A stretch of DNA of 64,000 bases from JANLYC01 sp963815445 (lineage in GTDB: Bacteria; Actinomycetota; Actinomycetes; Propionibacteriales; Nocardioidaceae). Made by a program: the position numbers and the translations under genes. Location of the stretch: contig CAWFGV010000003.1 of NCBI GenBank assembly GCA_963815445.1, positions 1-64,000 of the forward strand, given 5' to 3'. How positions within the stretch are numbered: the stretch's first letter is position 1; the number at the start of each line of letters is the position of its first letter. The notes beneath the pieces are model-generated. The model was given only the letters and a program-made list of their open reading frames with translations, was not told the DNA's origin and did not search any database. This document shows, piece by piece, positions 34,777-43,771 of this stretch.

Positions 34777-36222
34777 GTGGACATCCTTGCGCTCGACGAC
34801 ACGGCCTTGGCCGACGACAAGGTGATGCGCGAGTTCTACGAGCTCGACCGGCGCGCCGACCTCCACGGCCGGCCGCACGCACCGTTCTGGGAGTTCCGGG
34901 AGTTCATCGGCGCCTTCCGCTCGCCCGACAGCGGGGAGCGGCGGGAGCTGTTCGCGGCCTACGACGGTGACCGGATGGTGGGCAACGCCGTGCTGCGGTC
35001 GTTCCTGCTCGACAACACCGAGAAGGCGCGGTTCACGCTGAACGTCGACGTGTCCGAGCGCCGGCACGGCATCGGACGGGCGTTGGCCGAGCGGCTCGAG
35101 CAGACCGCAAGGGACGACGGTCGGTCGCTGGTGCTGGCGGAGGCCACGTTGCCCTTCGGCGACCGCGATGGCCACGCCTACCGGCGCTTCGCCGAGGCGT
35201 GCGGCTACGAGCTCTCGAACTGGGAGGTCGTCCGCCACCTGACGCTTCCGGTCCCCGACGAGCGGATTCAGGAATGGATCGACGAGGCCGCGCCGCACCA
35301 CGAGGGCTACACGGTCGAGACGTTCGTCGGCGGTGTGCCCGAGGACCTCGTCGAGTCGTTGTGCGCAATGCTCGGCCAGCTCGCGGTCGACGCTCCGACC
35401 GGCGCGGTTGACTTCGAGGAGGAGACGGTGACCGCGCAGAGGTACGCCGAGGCGGTGGCGGCCACGGCGGCGATGGGCTGCGCCTGGTATGAGACGGTCG
35501 CCGTTACACCCGACCGCGAGGTGGTGGCGCAGTCCACGCTTGTCATGTCGCTGGAGGAGAGCACAACGGTCTACCAGTGGGACACCTTCGTGCACCGCGA
35601 GCATCGCGGCCACCGGCTCGGTCTGGCCACGAAGGCGGTCAACCTCCGCGCGGTCCAGGGCGCGCGCGACGACCTGACCCTGGTCATCACCCAGAACGCC
35701 GAGACCAACGACTACATGGTCTCCATCAACGAGCGGATGGGATTTCGGCCGCCACGCCGTACTCCGTGCTTATGGGACGCATCTCCGCTCTTCGAATGCC
35801 CGGGTCGGATGTGTTTAGCGCGGTTTCCTTCCCACCACTCGAGTGAAGACGAGCTGCTTTGGCCAGTGCTCACCGAGCGTGCCAGCCTCGCCGACTCGCT
35901 CATCAGCCGTATGCGGGAGCAGCACGCCGGCCTCCACGCCTCCGTGGAGGCGGCAAGGGACCGCATGGTGACCTGGGCACACACGCCGTCAGCACAAACA
36001 CGGGAACGGCTGCAGCGGCACTTGCGACACTCTCCGAGAGACTGGAGGAGCATCTGGTCGAGGAGGAGCGCGACGTGGTCCCGCTCATCGCGATCTACAT
36101 CACCCAGGCCGAGTGGGATCACCTCGGGCAAGTCGCCTTCAGCAAGTTCACGCCCCGGCAGCGGTTCACCGCGATGGGTGAGATGCTCGAGGCCGCGGGT
36201 CCCGAAGAGGCCGCAAGGATGA
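34777..36222 (+). CDS. Two-domain GNAT acetyltransferase with an aberrant fused C-terminus
   Basis: Residues 1 to about 325 form a tandem GNAT protein. The first domain has LNVDVSERRHGIGRALAERL. The second has WDTFVHREHRGHRLGLATKA and TNDYMVSINERMGFRP. The usual end (about ten more residues) is missing: after GFRP the frame goes through an unrecognised stretch, then continues into the middle of a hemerythrin-like domain (HHSSEDELLWPVLTERASLA) and finally into out-of-frame sequence. The real gene therefore probably ended near 35790, and the rest is a read-through of a deletion or assembly junction. Substrate of the acetyltransferase is unknown. Confidence 0.75.
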   Translation: MDILALDDTALADDKVMREFYELDRRADLHGRPHAPFWEFREFIGAFRSPDSGERRELFAAYDGDRMVGNAVLRSFLLDNTEKARFTLNVDVSERRHGIGRALAERLEQTARDDGRSLVLAEATLPFGDRDGHAYRRFAEACGYELSNWEVVRHLTLPVPDERIQEWIDEAAPHHEGYTVETFVGGVPEDLVESLCAMLGQLAVDAPTGAVDFEEETVTAQRYAEAVAATAAMGCAWYETVAVTPDREVVAQSTLVMSLEESTTVYQWDTFVHREHRGHRLGLATKAVNLRAVQGARDDLTLVITQNAETNDYMVSINERMGFRPPRRTPCLWDASPLFECPGRMCLARFPSHHSSEDELLWPVLTERASLADSLISRMREQHAGLHASVEAARDRMVTWAHTPSAQTRERLQRHLRHSPRDWRSIWSRRSATWSRSSRSTSPRPSGITSGKSPSASSRPGSGSPRWVRCSRPRVPKRPQG

Positions 36223-36314
36223 CGGCCGGACTGCCGATGCCGGTCCGGGTCATCTGGCGGCTCATCGGGCACCGAAAGTACTCGCGATTCATGAACTCGG
36301 TCCGGGGGAGGTAG
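35820..36314 (+). pseudogene. Hemerythrin-like domain protein, truncated and frameshifted
   Basis: An HHE-type helical bundle that would bind a di-iron centre is visible in two frames. The first carries HHSSEDELLWPVL, SRMREQHAGLHASVEAARDR up to TRERL. The second, one base short from about 36010-36012, carries AAALATLSERLEEHLVEEER (helix with HxxEE), DVVPLIAIYITQAEWDHLGQ and VIWRLIGHRKYSRFMNSVRG to the stop at 36314. The first 60 or so residues, including the first helix, are missing. It looks like a genuine remnant joined to the GNAT gene. Confidence 0.7.
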
Positions 36315-36332
36315 GCCGCCGGCCTGCCGTCG

Positions 36333-36384
36333 TTGGTAGCGCGTTCGCAGGATGCCACCGCTGAAGGTCAGGGGTTCGAATTCG
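36333..36384 (+). pseudogene. tRNA-Ala-like 3' fragment (degenerate)
   Basis: TTGGTAGCGCG, then GGTCAGGGGTTCGAATTC, match the D-arm to T-arm of tRNA-Ala. The anticodon stem between them does not pair and the 3' acceptor strand is absent (TTCGGTGACGG follows). With the 5' piece at 34731 it looks like one broken tRNA split by about 1.6 kb. Confidence 0.4.
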
Positions 36385-36424
36385 GTGACGGCTTTCCCCG
36401 AACTGAGTTCATACTTGTGTAACT

Positions 36425-38984
36425 ATGCGATCACTCAGAGTGATACTCGTGGGGCTGTGCTTGGCCATAGCCCTGCTGGTGATCGCCCTGGTGATACAGC
36501 GGGGACATCGGCATGAGCAGCGGGCGCTGGAAGACCGGTTCGCGGCTCGGGCGGTCACGAGCGCGGCATCCATATCTGCCTATGTCGACGACGTGTTCAA
36601 GCGCGAGACCCGGATGGCTGCTTCTCTGCCAGCGGGACCGGTCAGCGACGCAGCCTTGACACATGCACGGGTTGCTCAGGGCTTCGCGACCTCGATCCTG
36701 CTCGATGGGCAGGGACGTTTGTTGGCCAGCAGCCCTGTGGGCCCGTCCGTGCACGCCGTTGTCCTGGTCACCGAGTACGCCCACCTCAGGTCGGCGCTGT
36801 CGGGTTCTCCGGCTGTGTCTGGCGTCGTGTCATCCACCGTAGGGCCCGTCGTCGAGTTTGCCCTTCCGTTGGACGACGGTCAGCGGCAGGTGCTCTCGTC
36901 CGGTTTCGCACTGCGGCAGAGCCCGCTCGCCAGCTTCATCGCGGTCCCGGCGATCGATGGCGCACACGGCTACATCCTTGACCAGAGCGGTGAGCCGGTC
37001 GTGCTTGACGGCACCGGCGCAGGCCCGGTGACAAGGGACCTGGCGGGTCAGGCTTCTTCTGAAGGCTTGCGCATCGCTTCCGATGGTCAGCTGATGGCCA
37101 CAGAGACGATCGTGGGAACGCCGTGGCGACTCGTTCTGACCGCTCCGCACGATGCGGTGGTCGCCCCGGTCACCGGGAACGACTGGGTCGAATGGTCCGT
37201 GCTGGGCTTCGCCGCAGCGGCGATCCTGGGAGGCCTGATCGGGTTGCAGCGGCTCAGTCTGTCGCGGAAGCGGAGCAGAGACGAGCAGGCCGCGTCCGAA
37301 CAACGATTCCGGCTCACCGTCGACAACGCACCCATCGGCATGCTCCTGGTGACGCTGGACGGCAGGATTCTCCGCCCGAACGCGAGGTTCTGTTCCATGC
37401 TCGGTTATGCGTCGGAAGATCTGGCAAGCCTCAGACTCATCGACATCACACATGACGACGACGTCGACTCCTGCGCTCTTCTCATGCAGAGCCTCGTGAA
37501 CGGTGAGATCTCGCACTACGAAGGTGAACAGCGCTACCTGCACAGCGAGGGGGCCGCGGTGTGGGTTCGGGTCTCGTTCAGCTTGGTGCGGGATTGCTCG
37601 TGGCGAGCCTCTCCACGTTGTTGGTCAAAGCGAAGACATCACGGAGATGCGAGCCGCGCAGGAGAGCCTGGAGCAGCGAGCCCTGTATGACTCGCTGACC
37701 GGTCTGGCCAACCGAGGACTGCTCATCGACCGGCTGACGCATGCGCTGTCCGACCAGCGGCGGGACAACGAGATCGTCGCGGTGGCCTTCTGCGATGTCG
37801 ATCACTTCAAGCGCATCAACGACTCGCTGGGACACCACGCCGGCGACGAGGTGCTGAAGTCGATCGCACGACGGATCCAGGGCGTCATTCGAGAGAGTGA
37901 CACGCTGGCACGACTCGGCGGCGACGAATTCGTCATCATGTTCCCTCGCATCACGTCGATGGCGATGGCGGCCGCCATCCTCGAGCGGGCCAAGCAGGCG
38001 GTTCAAGAGCCGATCGACGTGGCCGGCCACAGTCTCACCATGTCGTTCAGCGCCGGACTGGCTCTCGCCGATGCGCACACCTCCGCGGAGGTCGTACTCC
38101 GCAACGCCGACCGAGCACTCTATGCAGCGAAGGAGGGCGGCCGGGCTCGCTACAAGGTGTACACCTCGGCCATGCGCAGTGCTGCGCTATCGCACCTGGC
38201 TCTGGAGGAGGAGCTCCGGCGCGCTATCGAACATGACGAGTTCGAGCTCCACTACCAACCGATCGTCAGTCTCGAAGGCCGTCAACCCGTTGCTTTCGAG
38301 GGGCTGCTGCGTTGGCGCCATCCCGCTCGAGGGTTGCTGCTCCCGGCCGCGTTCCTGGATGTCGCCCAGGAGTCGCACCTGATGGTCGACCTCGGTGCGA
38401 TCGCCCTGCAGCACGCCTGTCAGTTCCTGTCACGGCACGCCGACGCCACGTGGCGCGTGTTCGTCAACGTCGCACCCGTCCAGCTCGGCCGCGATCTCAA
38501 CGGTGCGGTGCATCGAGCGCTCGCTGCCGTTGGAGTGTCGCCTACGCGGCTGGGCCTGGAGATCACCGAGAACGGTGTCCTCGTGGCGGCCGGATCCAGC
38601 CTGGTCGAGATGAAGGAGCTTCGGGACGCCGGAGTCAGCCTGCTGGTTGACGACTTCGGCACCGGCTACTCGGCGCTCAGCTCCGTCTTGACGACGCCCA
38701 TCAGCGGCATCAAGCTCGACCGGAGCTTCACTGCGCAGCTCGGGGTCGACGAAGTGGCCGACCGGATCTCGGCGACAGTGGCCGGCCTCGTCCAGACGCT
38801 CGACGCCCACGGCATCGTGGAAGGGATCGAGACCGAGGACCAGTGTCTGCGGGTCAGGCAGCAGGGATGGACCTACGGACAGGGCTACCTGTTCGGACGG
38901 CCCGCACCCGAATCGCACCTCGCGCTACCCGACCCGAACGCCGATTTCGCACCGCTCAGGGACACCGACAACGCGCATGCCTGA
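36425..38984 (+). pseudogene. Membrane-bound PAS-GGDEF-EAL protein (cyclic di-GMP), +1 frameshift
   Basis: The protein has about 850 residues. A signal-anchor helix (VILVGLCLAIALLVIALVIQ) and an extracytoplasmic cache-like sensor come first, then a second membrane helix (LGFAAAAILGGLIGLQRL) near residue 265. A PAS domain (APIGMLLVTLDGRILRPNAR) follows. The frame is lost near 37594 at SLVRD and resumes one frame on as RGEPLHVVGQSEDITEM, leading to the GGDEF domain (intact GGDEFVIMF) and EAL domain (FEGLLRWRHPARG in place of the usual EALLRW, and intact DDFGTGYSALS). One inserted T explains the break. It would synthesise and/or degrade cyclic di-GMP, if read through. Confidence 0.85.
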
Positions 38985-39183
38985 ACCGTCCGTCGTCTGC
39001 CACGATCATGCGTCGCCGGTCACTGACCCAGGAGGCCTCCGCCGCGGGGATCCTGCTTTGCGCGCCGTTCTTCCTAGGGGTCAATTACGACGCCCGGACT
39101 CGTGGAGGTGGCGCCGGCGGTTCGGGTATTGCGGTGGGCTACCTGGTCGGGTGAAATATGACGCGAGCGGAGCGTGGTGACCC

Positions 39184-39645
39184 ATGACATTGACAGAGCC
39201 ATTCGTCGTCCGGCGTGACCCAGGAGCACCCGGACCCTGGCAAGTCCTGACCGGTGGTGACCGCACCGCGGGGTCGGTGATGTTTGGAGAAGCCCGCATC
39301 CCTGCCCATACGTCCGGTCCGGGTCTTCATGTCCATACGCTCGAAGACGAAGCCGCCTACGTGGTCAGTGGTGTGATGACCTTCGTCGTCGGCGATCGAC
39401 GGTTCGAGGCGGGTGAAGGTCAGCTCGTGTGGCTGCCACGGGAGGTGCCTCATACTTTTGCGAACCTCGGGGACGACCCTGCCTGGGTGTTCGGCGTCAC
39501 GACGCCGGCCGGCCTGGAGGGCATGTTCGCCGAACAAAGCGAGTACTTCGCGAGCCTGAACGGTCCCCCTGACCCGGACAGAATCCGTGAGATCGGCGAC
39601 CGGTACGGCGTGCGCGCACTGGGGCCTCCACTCGACGCGGGGTAG
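39184..39645 (+). CDS. Cupin domain protein
   Basis: The 153-residue protein has one beta-barrel cupin domain. Motif 1 reads SGPGLHVHTLEDEAAYVVSG, giving the H-x-H and E of a metal site, and motif 2 reads GQLVWLPREVPHTFANLG with the second His. The C-terminal residues form a short helix. Function is open: isomerase, dioxygenase and binding proteins share this fold. It stands alone between the GGDEF-EAL gene and the YciI gene. Confidence 0.85.
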   Translation: MTLTEPFVVRRDPGAPGPWQVLTGGDRTAGSVMFGEARIPAHTSGPGLHVHTLEDEAAYVVSGVMTFVVGDRRFEAGEGQLVWLPREVPHTFANLGDDPAWVFGVTTPAGLEGMFAEQSEYFASLNGPPDPDRIREIGDRYGVRALGPPLDAG

Positions 39646-39738
39646 CCAGGCTTTGGGTAGTGGCCCGGTCCCACGGGCGGCAGACATTCGCGCCGGCGCA
39701 CGAGCGCATCGACTGAACCGACTCAGATCAGGTGCGGC

Positions 39739-40101
39739 TCAGGCGAGGCCGTCGAACGGACGCACCTCGACCTTGCCCCGGCAAGCCTTGGATCCCTCGG
39801 CCGCGAGCGCAAGTGCGACATCGAGGTCGGGTGCCTCGATGACCCAGAACCCCCCGATGAGCTCCTTGGTCTCGAGGTACGGGCCGTCCATCATCAGCGG
39901 CGTCTCGCCCTGGCCGTCGACGACAGTCGCGGTCGACGCCGGGGAAAGCCCACCTCCGAAGACCCAGTAGCCATCGGCGCGAAGCTTGTCGTTGAACGCG
40001 CCGGTCGCTGCAAACGCCTCCTCCATTGACTCCTTGGAGCCGTAGTTGCCGAACTCAGCCCTCTCGGCGGGACCGTGCACGCTCAGCAGGTAGTGCGTCA
40101 T
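39739..40101 (-). CDS. YciI-like (YCII) domain protein
   Basis: The 120-residue small protein begins MTHYLLSVHGPAERAE. It is followed by the YCII core: FNDKLRADGYWVFGGGLSP, GETPLMMDGPYLETKELIGG and IEAPDLDVALALAAEG, with the closing CRGKVEVRPF. Such proteins are linked to phenolic catabolism or serve as small helper domains next to extracytoplasmic sigma factors, but no sigma factor is here. The start at 40101 is chosen for homology; the longer frame to 40197 is a shadow. The TetR gene lies 241 bases upstream on the same strand. Confidence 0.87.
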   Translation of the reverse strand: MTHYLLSVHGPAERAEFGNYGSKESMEEAFAATGAFNDKLRADGYWVFGGGLSPASTATVVDGQGETPLMMDGPYLETKELIGGFWVIEAPDLDVALALAAEGSKACRGKVEVRPFDGLA

Positions 40102-40342
40102 CAGACTTCTCCTCAGTTCCCAGGCGGTCCCGATGACCGCCTCCACCCTCACCACGAACGGGACCACGCGAATACGACAACCTGCCACAGCAGACATTCG
40201 GCGAAGTCACCTGGCAGCATCCCCCCGCCCCCATGGAGCGAGGCGGTCAGCCGCTCGGGTCAGTCCGTGGCGCGTCGCGACGTCCCTGCGCGCTGCGCCG
40301 CTGAGCGTCCTGCGCGTACGCCTCGCAGCACCAGTACTTGGG

Positions 40343-40990
40343 TCATGTCTCCGCGACGAGGAGCTCGGCCACGGCCGCACGCTCTATCCAGTCGGCGTAC
40401 TCAGCGCGCGTCCAGCCGTGCTCGCTGACGAGCGTGCGGTAAACGGCCGGGTCCATGAGCACCAGGGCGGCGGCCACGGCACGCGCGGTGGTCAGTCCCG
40501 GTCGTAGGCCATCAGTTGCCGTGAGCCGAGCCACGATGAACTCCGCGCCCCTGAGCCGGTTACGTTCGGACACCGCGTGCACTTCGGCCGCTTCCGGGTC
40601 GGCGTCCGCAGCCACGACGAGCACCTCGGCCAAGGGGGCCGCCCGCTCCTCCAGCTCGGCGACGAACTGTGCCCAGTGGGCGATGAGCTCGCGAGGCTGC
40701 GTCAGCTGTTCGATCTCGGAGATGACCTGCCGTTCGGACAACGGAACCGGTTCGTCATCACCCACCAACGCCCAGTCCAGGGCGAGCTTCAGAAGCGCCG
40801 CCTTCCCGCCGACCGCGGTAAAGACCGTCTTGCGGCTCACCTCCGCACGGGCGGCCACGGCATCGATGGTCGTGCGTGACCACCCAAACTCGACGAAGAG
40901 ATCGCGGGCGGCGCTGACAACCGCTCTTCGAGTCGCCCGCGCCTGATCCTCACGGAGTGTGGAGTGATAGGGACGGCGCTCCTGAGACAT
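40343..40990 (-). CDS. TetR/AcrR-family transcriptional regulator
   Basis: The 215-residue repressor has an N-terminal helix-turn-helix (RRAVVSAARDLFVEFGWSRT followed by IDAVAARAEVSRKTVFTAVG) and a helical ligand domain. It is divergent from the FAD oxidoreductase gene across 70 bases, and an inverted repeat lies between them. It probably represses that gene and its own expression until a small molecule binds, which is the usual arrangement. Length and HTH are typical. Confidence 0.92.
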   Translation of the reverse strand: MSQERRPYHSTLREDQARATRRAVVSAARDLFVEFGWSRTTIDAVAARAEVSRKTVFTAVGGKAALLKLALDWALVGDDEPVPLSERQVISEIEQLTQPRELIAHWAQFVAELEERAAPLAEVLVVAADADPEAAEVHAVSERNRLRGAEFIVARLTATDGLRPGLTTARAVAAALVLMDPAVYRTLVSEHGWTRAEYADWIERAAVAELLVAET

Positions 40991-41016
40991 CTTGACACCC
41001 GACCTCCTTTGGAGTA

Positions 41017-41045
41017 ACTCTTAGTGTAATCAAGTCACTACAAGT
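41017..41045. promoter_or_regulatory. Candidate TetR operator between the regulator and the FAD oxidoreductase
   Basis: An inverted repeat with core arms TAGTG (41022-41026) and CACTA (41036-41040) around nine bases lies in the 70-base divergent gap. Flanking ACT and AGT extend the symmetry. The region is AT-richer than its neighbours. It would block both promoters. Confidence 0.45.
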
Positions 41046-41060
41046 ATAGCGGAGGACGCC

Positions 41061-42377
41061 ATGCGGACCCTCATCGTGGGATCAGGCCCGACGGGACTCA
41101 TCCTCGGCGCCTGCCTCGCACGGCGCGGTCACGAGGTCATTTCGGTGGACCGCGACCCCGGCCCGACAGGAGACGCCTGGATCCGCCGCGGCGTCATGCA
41201 GTTCGAGCACGCCCACGGGTTCCGACCCCAGGTGTCGATGACCCTCCAGGCGGAATGGCCGGAGGCCCTCGACAGTTGGCTCTCCCTCGGCGCCCAGCCC
41301 GTCGAGGTGCCGAGCTCTGTCGCGCCTCGCCAGGTACAGGGGGTGCTCTCACGTCGATCGACCTTCGAGCGCGCGCTTCGCCATGAAGCGAGGAATCAGC
41401 CAGGCCTCACCCTGCGCACCGGGCACGTCGACGGACTCGTCCTCGACCGCGGACACGTCGTCGGCGTTCAGGTCGACGGTTCCCTCGTTGAGGCTGATCT
41501 CGTCGTGGACGCCTCCGGCCGAGCCGGGCGCCTTGGCAGGACGGGCGCGCAGGACGTCGACCCGGAGCTCGACGGCGACTGCGGCCTGGCGTACGTCGAC
41601 CGCACCTACCGGCTGATACCCGGAGCAGAGCGCGGGCCCATGACGACCCCGATTGCCTACATTGCCGACTTCGACGGTTACCAGTGCCTGGTCTTCCTGC
41701 ACGAGTCGGGACACTTCTCGGTGGTGCTCGTGCGCCCCACCGCGGACGCCGCACTCAAGGCACTGCGTTTCGAGGCCGCGTTCGAGGCCGCCTGCCAAGC
41801 CATCCCGGCGCTGTCTGAATGGACCGAACCGGCTCGGTCCCACCCCACCTCGGGGGTGCTCGTCGGCGGCGCACTGCGCAACATCTACCGCCGACAAACC
41901 GGCACACCGGGGCTGGTCGCGGTAGGGGACTCGGTCGCGACGACGACCCCGACCCGAGGACGAGGGATCGCCATGGCCTGCATGCAGGTCACCGCGCTCC
42001 TGTCACTCCTCGACGATGGAGCAGACCCGTCAACCGTGACCGAACCGTTCGGCGCCTGGTGCGACCACCACATCGAACCCTGGGTGGCCGACCACATCGC
42101 GATCGATGGCGGCATGGTCAAGCGCTGGCAGGGTCAAGACCTCGACCCGAGCCGCCCGCTCACCTCCGACCTCATCGCCGCCGCGGTCGAGGCCGACCCC
42201 CGGATCGGGCAGCACGCAGCAGGCTACTTCGCGATGACCGCGTTGCCCGAGACGCTCAGGCCCGCCGAGCCACTGGCCCGAGCGGTCTACCAGCGAGGTT
42301 GGCGACCGGCGTACGGACAGGGCCCAAAGCGCGACCAGCTCGTTGACGTCATCCGGGGGGCTCTACCGGCCGTGTGA
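41061..42377 (+). CDS. FAD-dependent oxidoreductase/monooxygenase
   Basis: The 438-residue flavoprotein has an N-terminal FAD-binding Rossmann motif GSGPTGLILGACLARRGHE, an internal RTGHVDGLVLDRGHVVGVQV sheet and LVVDASGRAGRLGR, and a C-terminal GLVAVGDSVATTTPTRGRG block equivalent to the GD-A-----P-G-G motif of aromatic hydroxylases. The substrate cannot be assigned; the middle domain is not closely similar to any one type I know. GGAGG precedes ATG at 41061. Regulated most likely by the divergent TetR protein. Confidence 0.85.
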   Translation: MRTLIVGSGPTGLILGACLARRGHEVISVDRDPGPTGDAWIRRGVMQFEHAHGFRPQVSMTLQAEWPEALDSWLSLGAQPVEVPSSVAPRQVQGVLSRRSTFERALRHEARNQPGLTLRTGHVDGLVLDRGHVVGVQVDGSLVEADLVVDASGRAGRLGRTGAQDVDPELDGDCGLAYVDRTYRLIPGAERGPMTTPIAYIADFDGYQCLVFLHESGHFSVVLVRPTADAALKALRFEAAFEAACQAIPALSEWTEPARSHPTSGVLVGGALRNIYRRQTGTPGLVAVGDSVATTTPTRGRGIAMACMQVTALLSLLDDGADPSTVTEPFGAWCDHHIEPWVADHIAIDGGMVKRWQGQDLDPSRPLTSDLIAAAVEADPRIGQHAAGYFAMTALPETLRPAEPLARAVYQRGWRPAYGQGPKRDQLVDVIRGALPAV

Positions 42378-42423
42378 CGGCGATCACCCCCTCCAGGGTT
42401 GTGGCGTGGTCGATGGGTGGCGT

Positions 42424-43068
42424 CTAGCCTTCAGCTTCAGCCTCGGTCATGAGCGTCCGCCCGAGCGGGATGAAGGTAAGGCTCCAGACGCTCAGGGCGA
42501 TCATCCGGAGCAGTTCACTGTTGGCGATGTTGGCCGGGGTGACGAGCACGACCATGATCAGTCCCGAGGCGAGGACCATCCACCGCCCTGGCCCGCTCCA
42601 CGTCGCGGACCGGACGATGACCGCCCCAGCCACGATCGAGCCCAGGGCGGTGAGGATGGACGCTATGCCGAAGACGGCTCCCACGGTGCTCGCGGCCGAC
42701 GAGTCGGTCTGCTCGTCCCCGATGGCACCACTGAGGATCTCCGCGATCGCCAGGCCCAGGTATCCGGCGATCGCCACCCACACCGCGGCCGAGGCGAGTT
42801 TGCTCTGACCGTAGGGCCTGGCGTTCACCACTCCGATGAAGCCGGCCAGGGTAAGGAGGTGGACGGCCGCGAGCACGACACTGATGGCCCACTGCGCGCC
42901 GGCCGAGAAGGGGTAGCTCCACTGGGTGCTCGGCACGGCTGCGGGGTAGGCGAGCGTGAAGACGGCTACCGCTACTCCCAGAAGTCCCGACGCCATGCAG
43001 GCCAAGCCCAAGCGGGTTTGTCTGGTTCTGGCGCCGCGTTGATCGGCGGTCCTCGTGTCGACGCTCAC
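42424..43068 (-). CDS. DUF998-like integral membrane protein
   Basis: The 214-residue protein has about six hydrophobic helices, including LACMASGLLGVAVAVFTLAY, AISVVLAAVHLLTLAGFIGV, WVAIAGYLGLAIAEILSGAI and SILTALGSIVAGAVIV. It resembles DUF998 proteins, whose function is unknown. GTG at 43068 with GGAGG upstream is preferred over a longer frame. It is divergent from a MarR gene across 66 bases with a palindrome in the gap, so the MarR protein probably controls it. Confidence 0.8.
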   Translation of the reverse strand: MSVDTRTADQRGARTRQTRLGLACMASGLLGVAVAVFTLAYPAAVPSTQWSYPFSAGAQWAISVVLAAVHLLTLAGFIGVVNARPYGQSKLASAAVWVAIAGYLGLAIAEILSGAIGDEQTDSSAASTVGAVFGIASILTALGSIVAGAVIVRSATWSGPGRWMVLASGLIMVVLVTPANIANSELLRMIALSVWSLTFIPLGRTLMTEAEAEG

Positions 43069-43113
43069 GGCGTGCCTCCTGACATGGTGGGAAGTGTTAA
43101 GGCAGACTGACAG

Positions 43114-43129
43114 TAAGGTAACCTTAAGG
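43114..43129. promoter_or_regulatory. Candidate MarR operator (TAAGGTAACCTTA)
   Basis: A 13-base palindrome TAAGGTAACCTTA (43114-43126) with overlapping perfect CCTTAAGG sits 9 bases before the MarR ATG and within the divergent gap. It overlaps the MarR ribosome-binding region, a position consistent with autorepression. Confidence 0.5.
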
Positions 43130-43134
43130 AAACC

Positions 43135-43590
43135 ATGGCGACCGCGCAAGAGAGGGACCCTCGACGGTTCAACACGATCGCGATGCTCGGGCAGGCCTAC
43201 AGCCTGCTGGGCTTCCAGATCGTCGACGGCGTGGTGGGCTCGGGGCATCCGATCAAGCCGAACCACTCAGCGGTCTTCGCCCAGATCCGTCCCGACGGGT
43301 CGCGGCTGACCGAGCTTGCTGCCGGCGCGAACATGACTCCTCAATCGATGGGGGGGATCGTCGATGAGCTCGAGAGCATGGGCTACGTCGAACGGCGCCC
43401 CGACCCACGGGACCGACGCGCCAAGCTGATCACCCTCACCGAGCTCGGCCGAGCCGCCGTCGATGCCGGCGAGGCGACGATCACCGGGATCGAACAAGAT
43501 CTCGTGGACCTCCTCGGCGCCGACGGCACCGCCGAACTCAGGCGGCTCCTCACCACAATCCTCAGCCGCGGCGACCGTCAAAGCCAATGA
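43135..43590 (+). CDS. MarR-family transcriptional regulator
   Basis: The 151-residue winged-helix protein has the recognition region LTELAAGANMTPQSMGGIVD followed by the wing ESMGYVERRPDPRDRRAKLI and C-terminal dimer helices. These are classic MarR features. ATG at 43135 lies after AAGGA. The divergent DUF998 gene is the likely target, with a palindrome in the gap. Ligand unknown. Confidence 0.92.
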   Translation: MATAQERDPRRFNTIAMLGQAYSLLGFQIVDGVVGSGHPIKPNHSAVFAQIRPDGSRLTELAAGANMTPQSMGGIVDELESMGYVERRPDPRDRRAKLITLTELGRAAVDAGEATITGIEQDLVDLLGADGTAELRRLLTTILSRGDRQSQ

Positions 43591-43771
43591 CGGTCGAGAT
43601 TGACGCGTAGGGAGTTCGCCAGTCAGGTCGGATGGATGACGGCAGCGGCGACTGACCTGCAGCCGTTGTTGCTCGTTGAGCGTGCTCGAACGTCGCGACG
43701 GTGCGTTGGGCGGGTGCTGCGGGTAGTTCTTGACTTCGGGCTGGCGGGACGGCGTCCCCAGATCTGGCGGT

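Noticed and set aside
39008..39154. Short frame MRRRSLTQEASAAGILLCAP resembling the start of a sugar ABC permease
   Set aside because: Only about 20 residues resemble the family, and the rest is unrelated. Too short to support.
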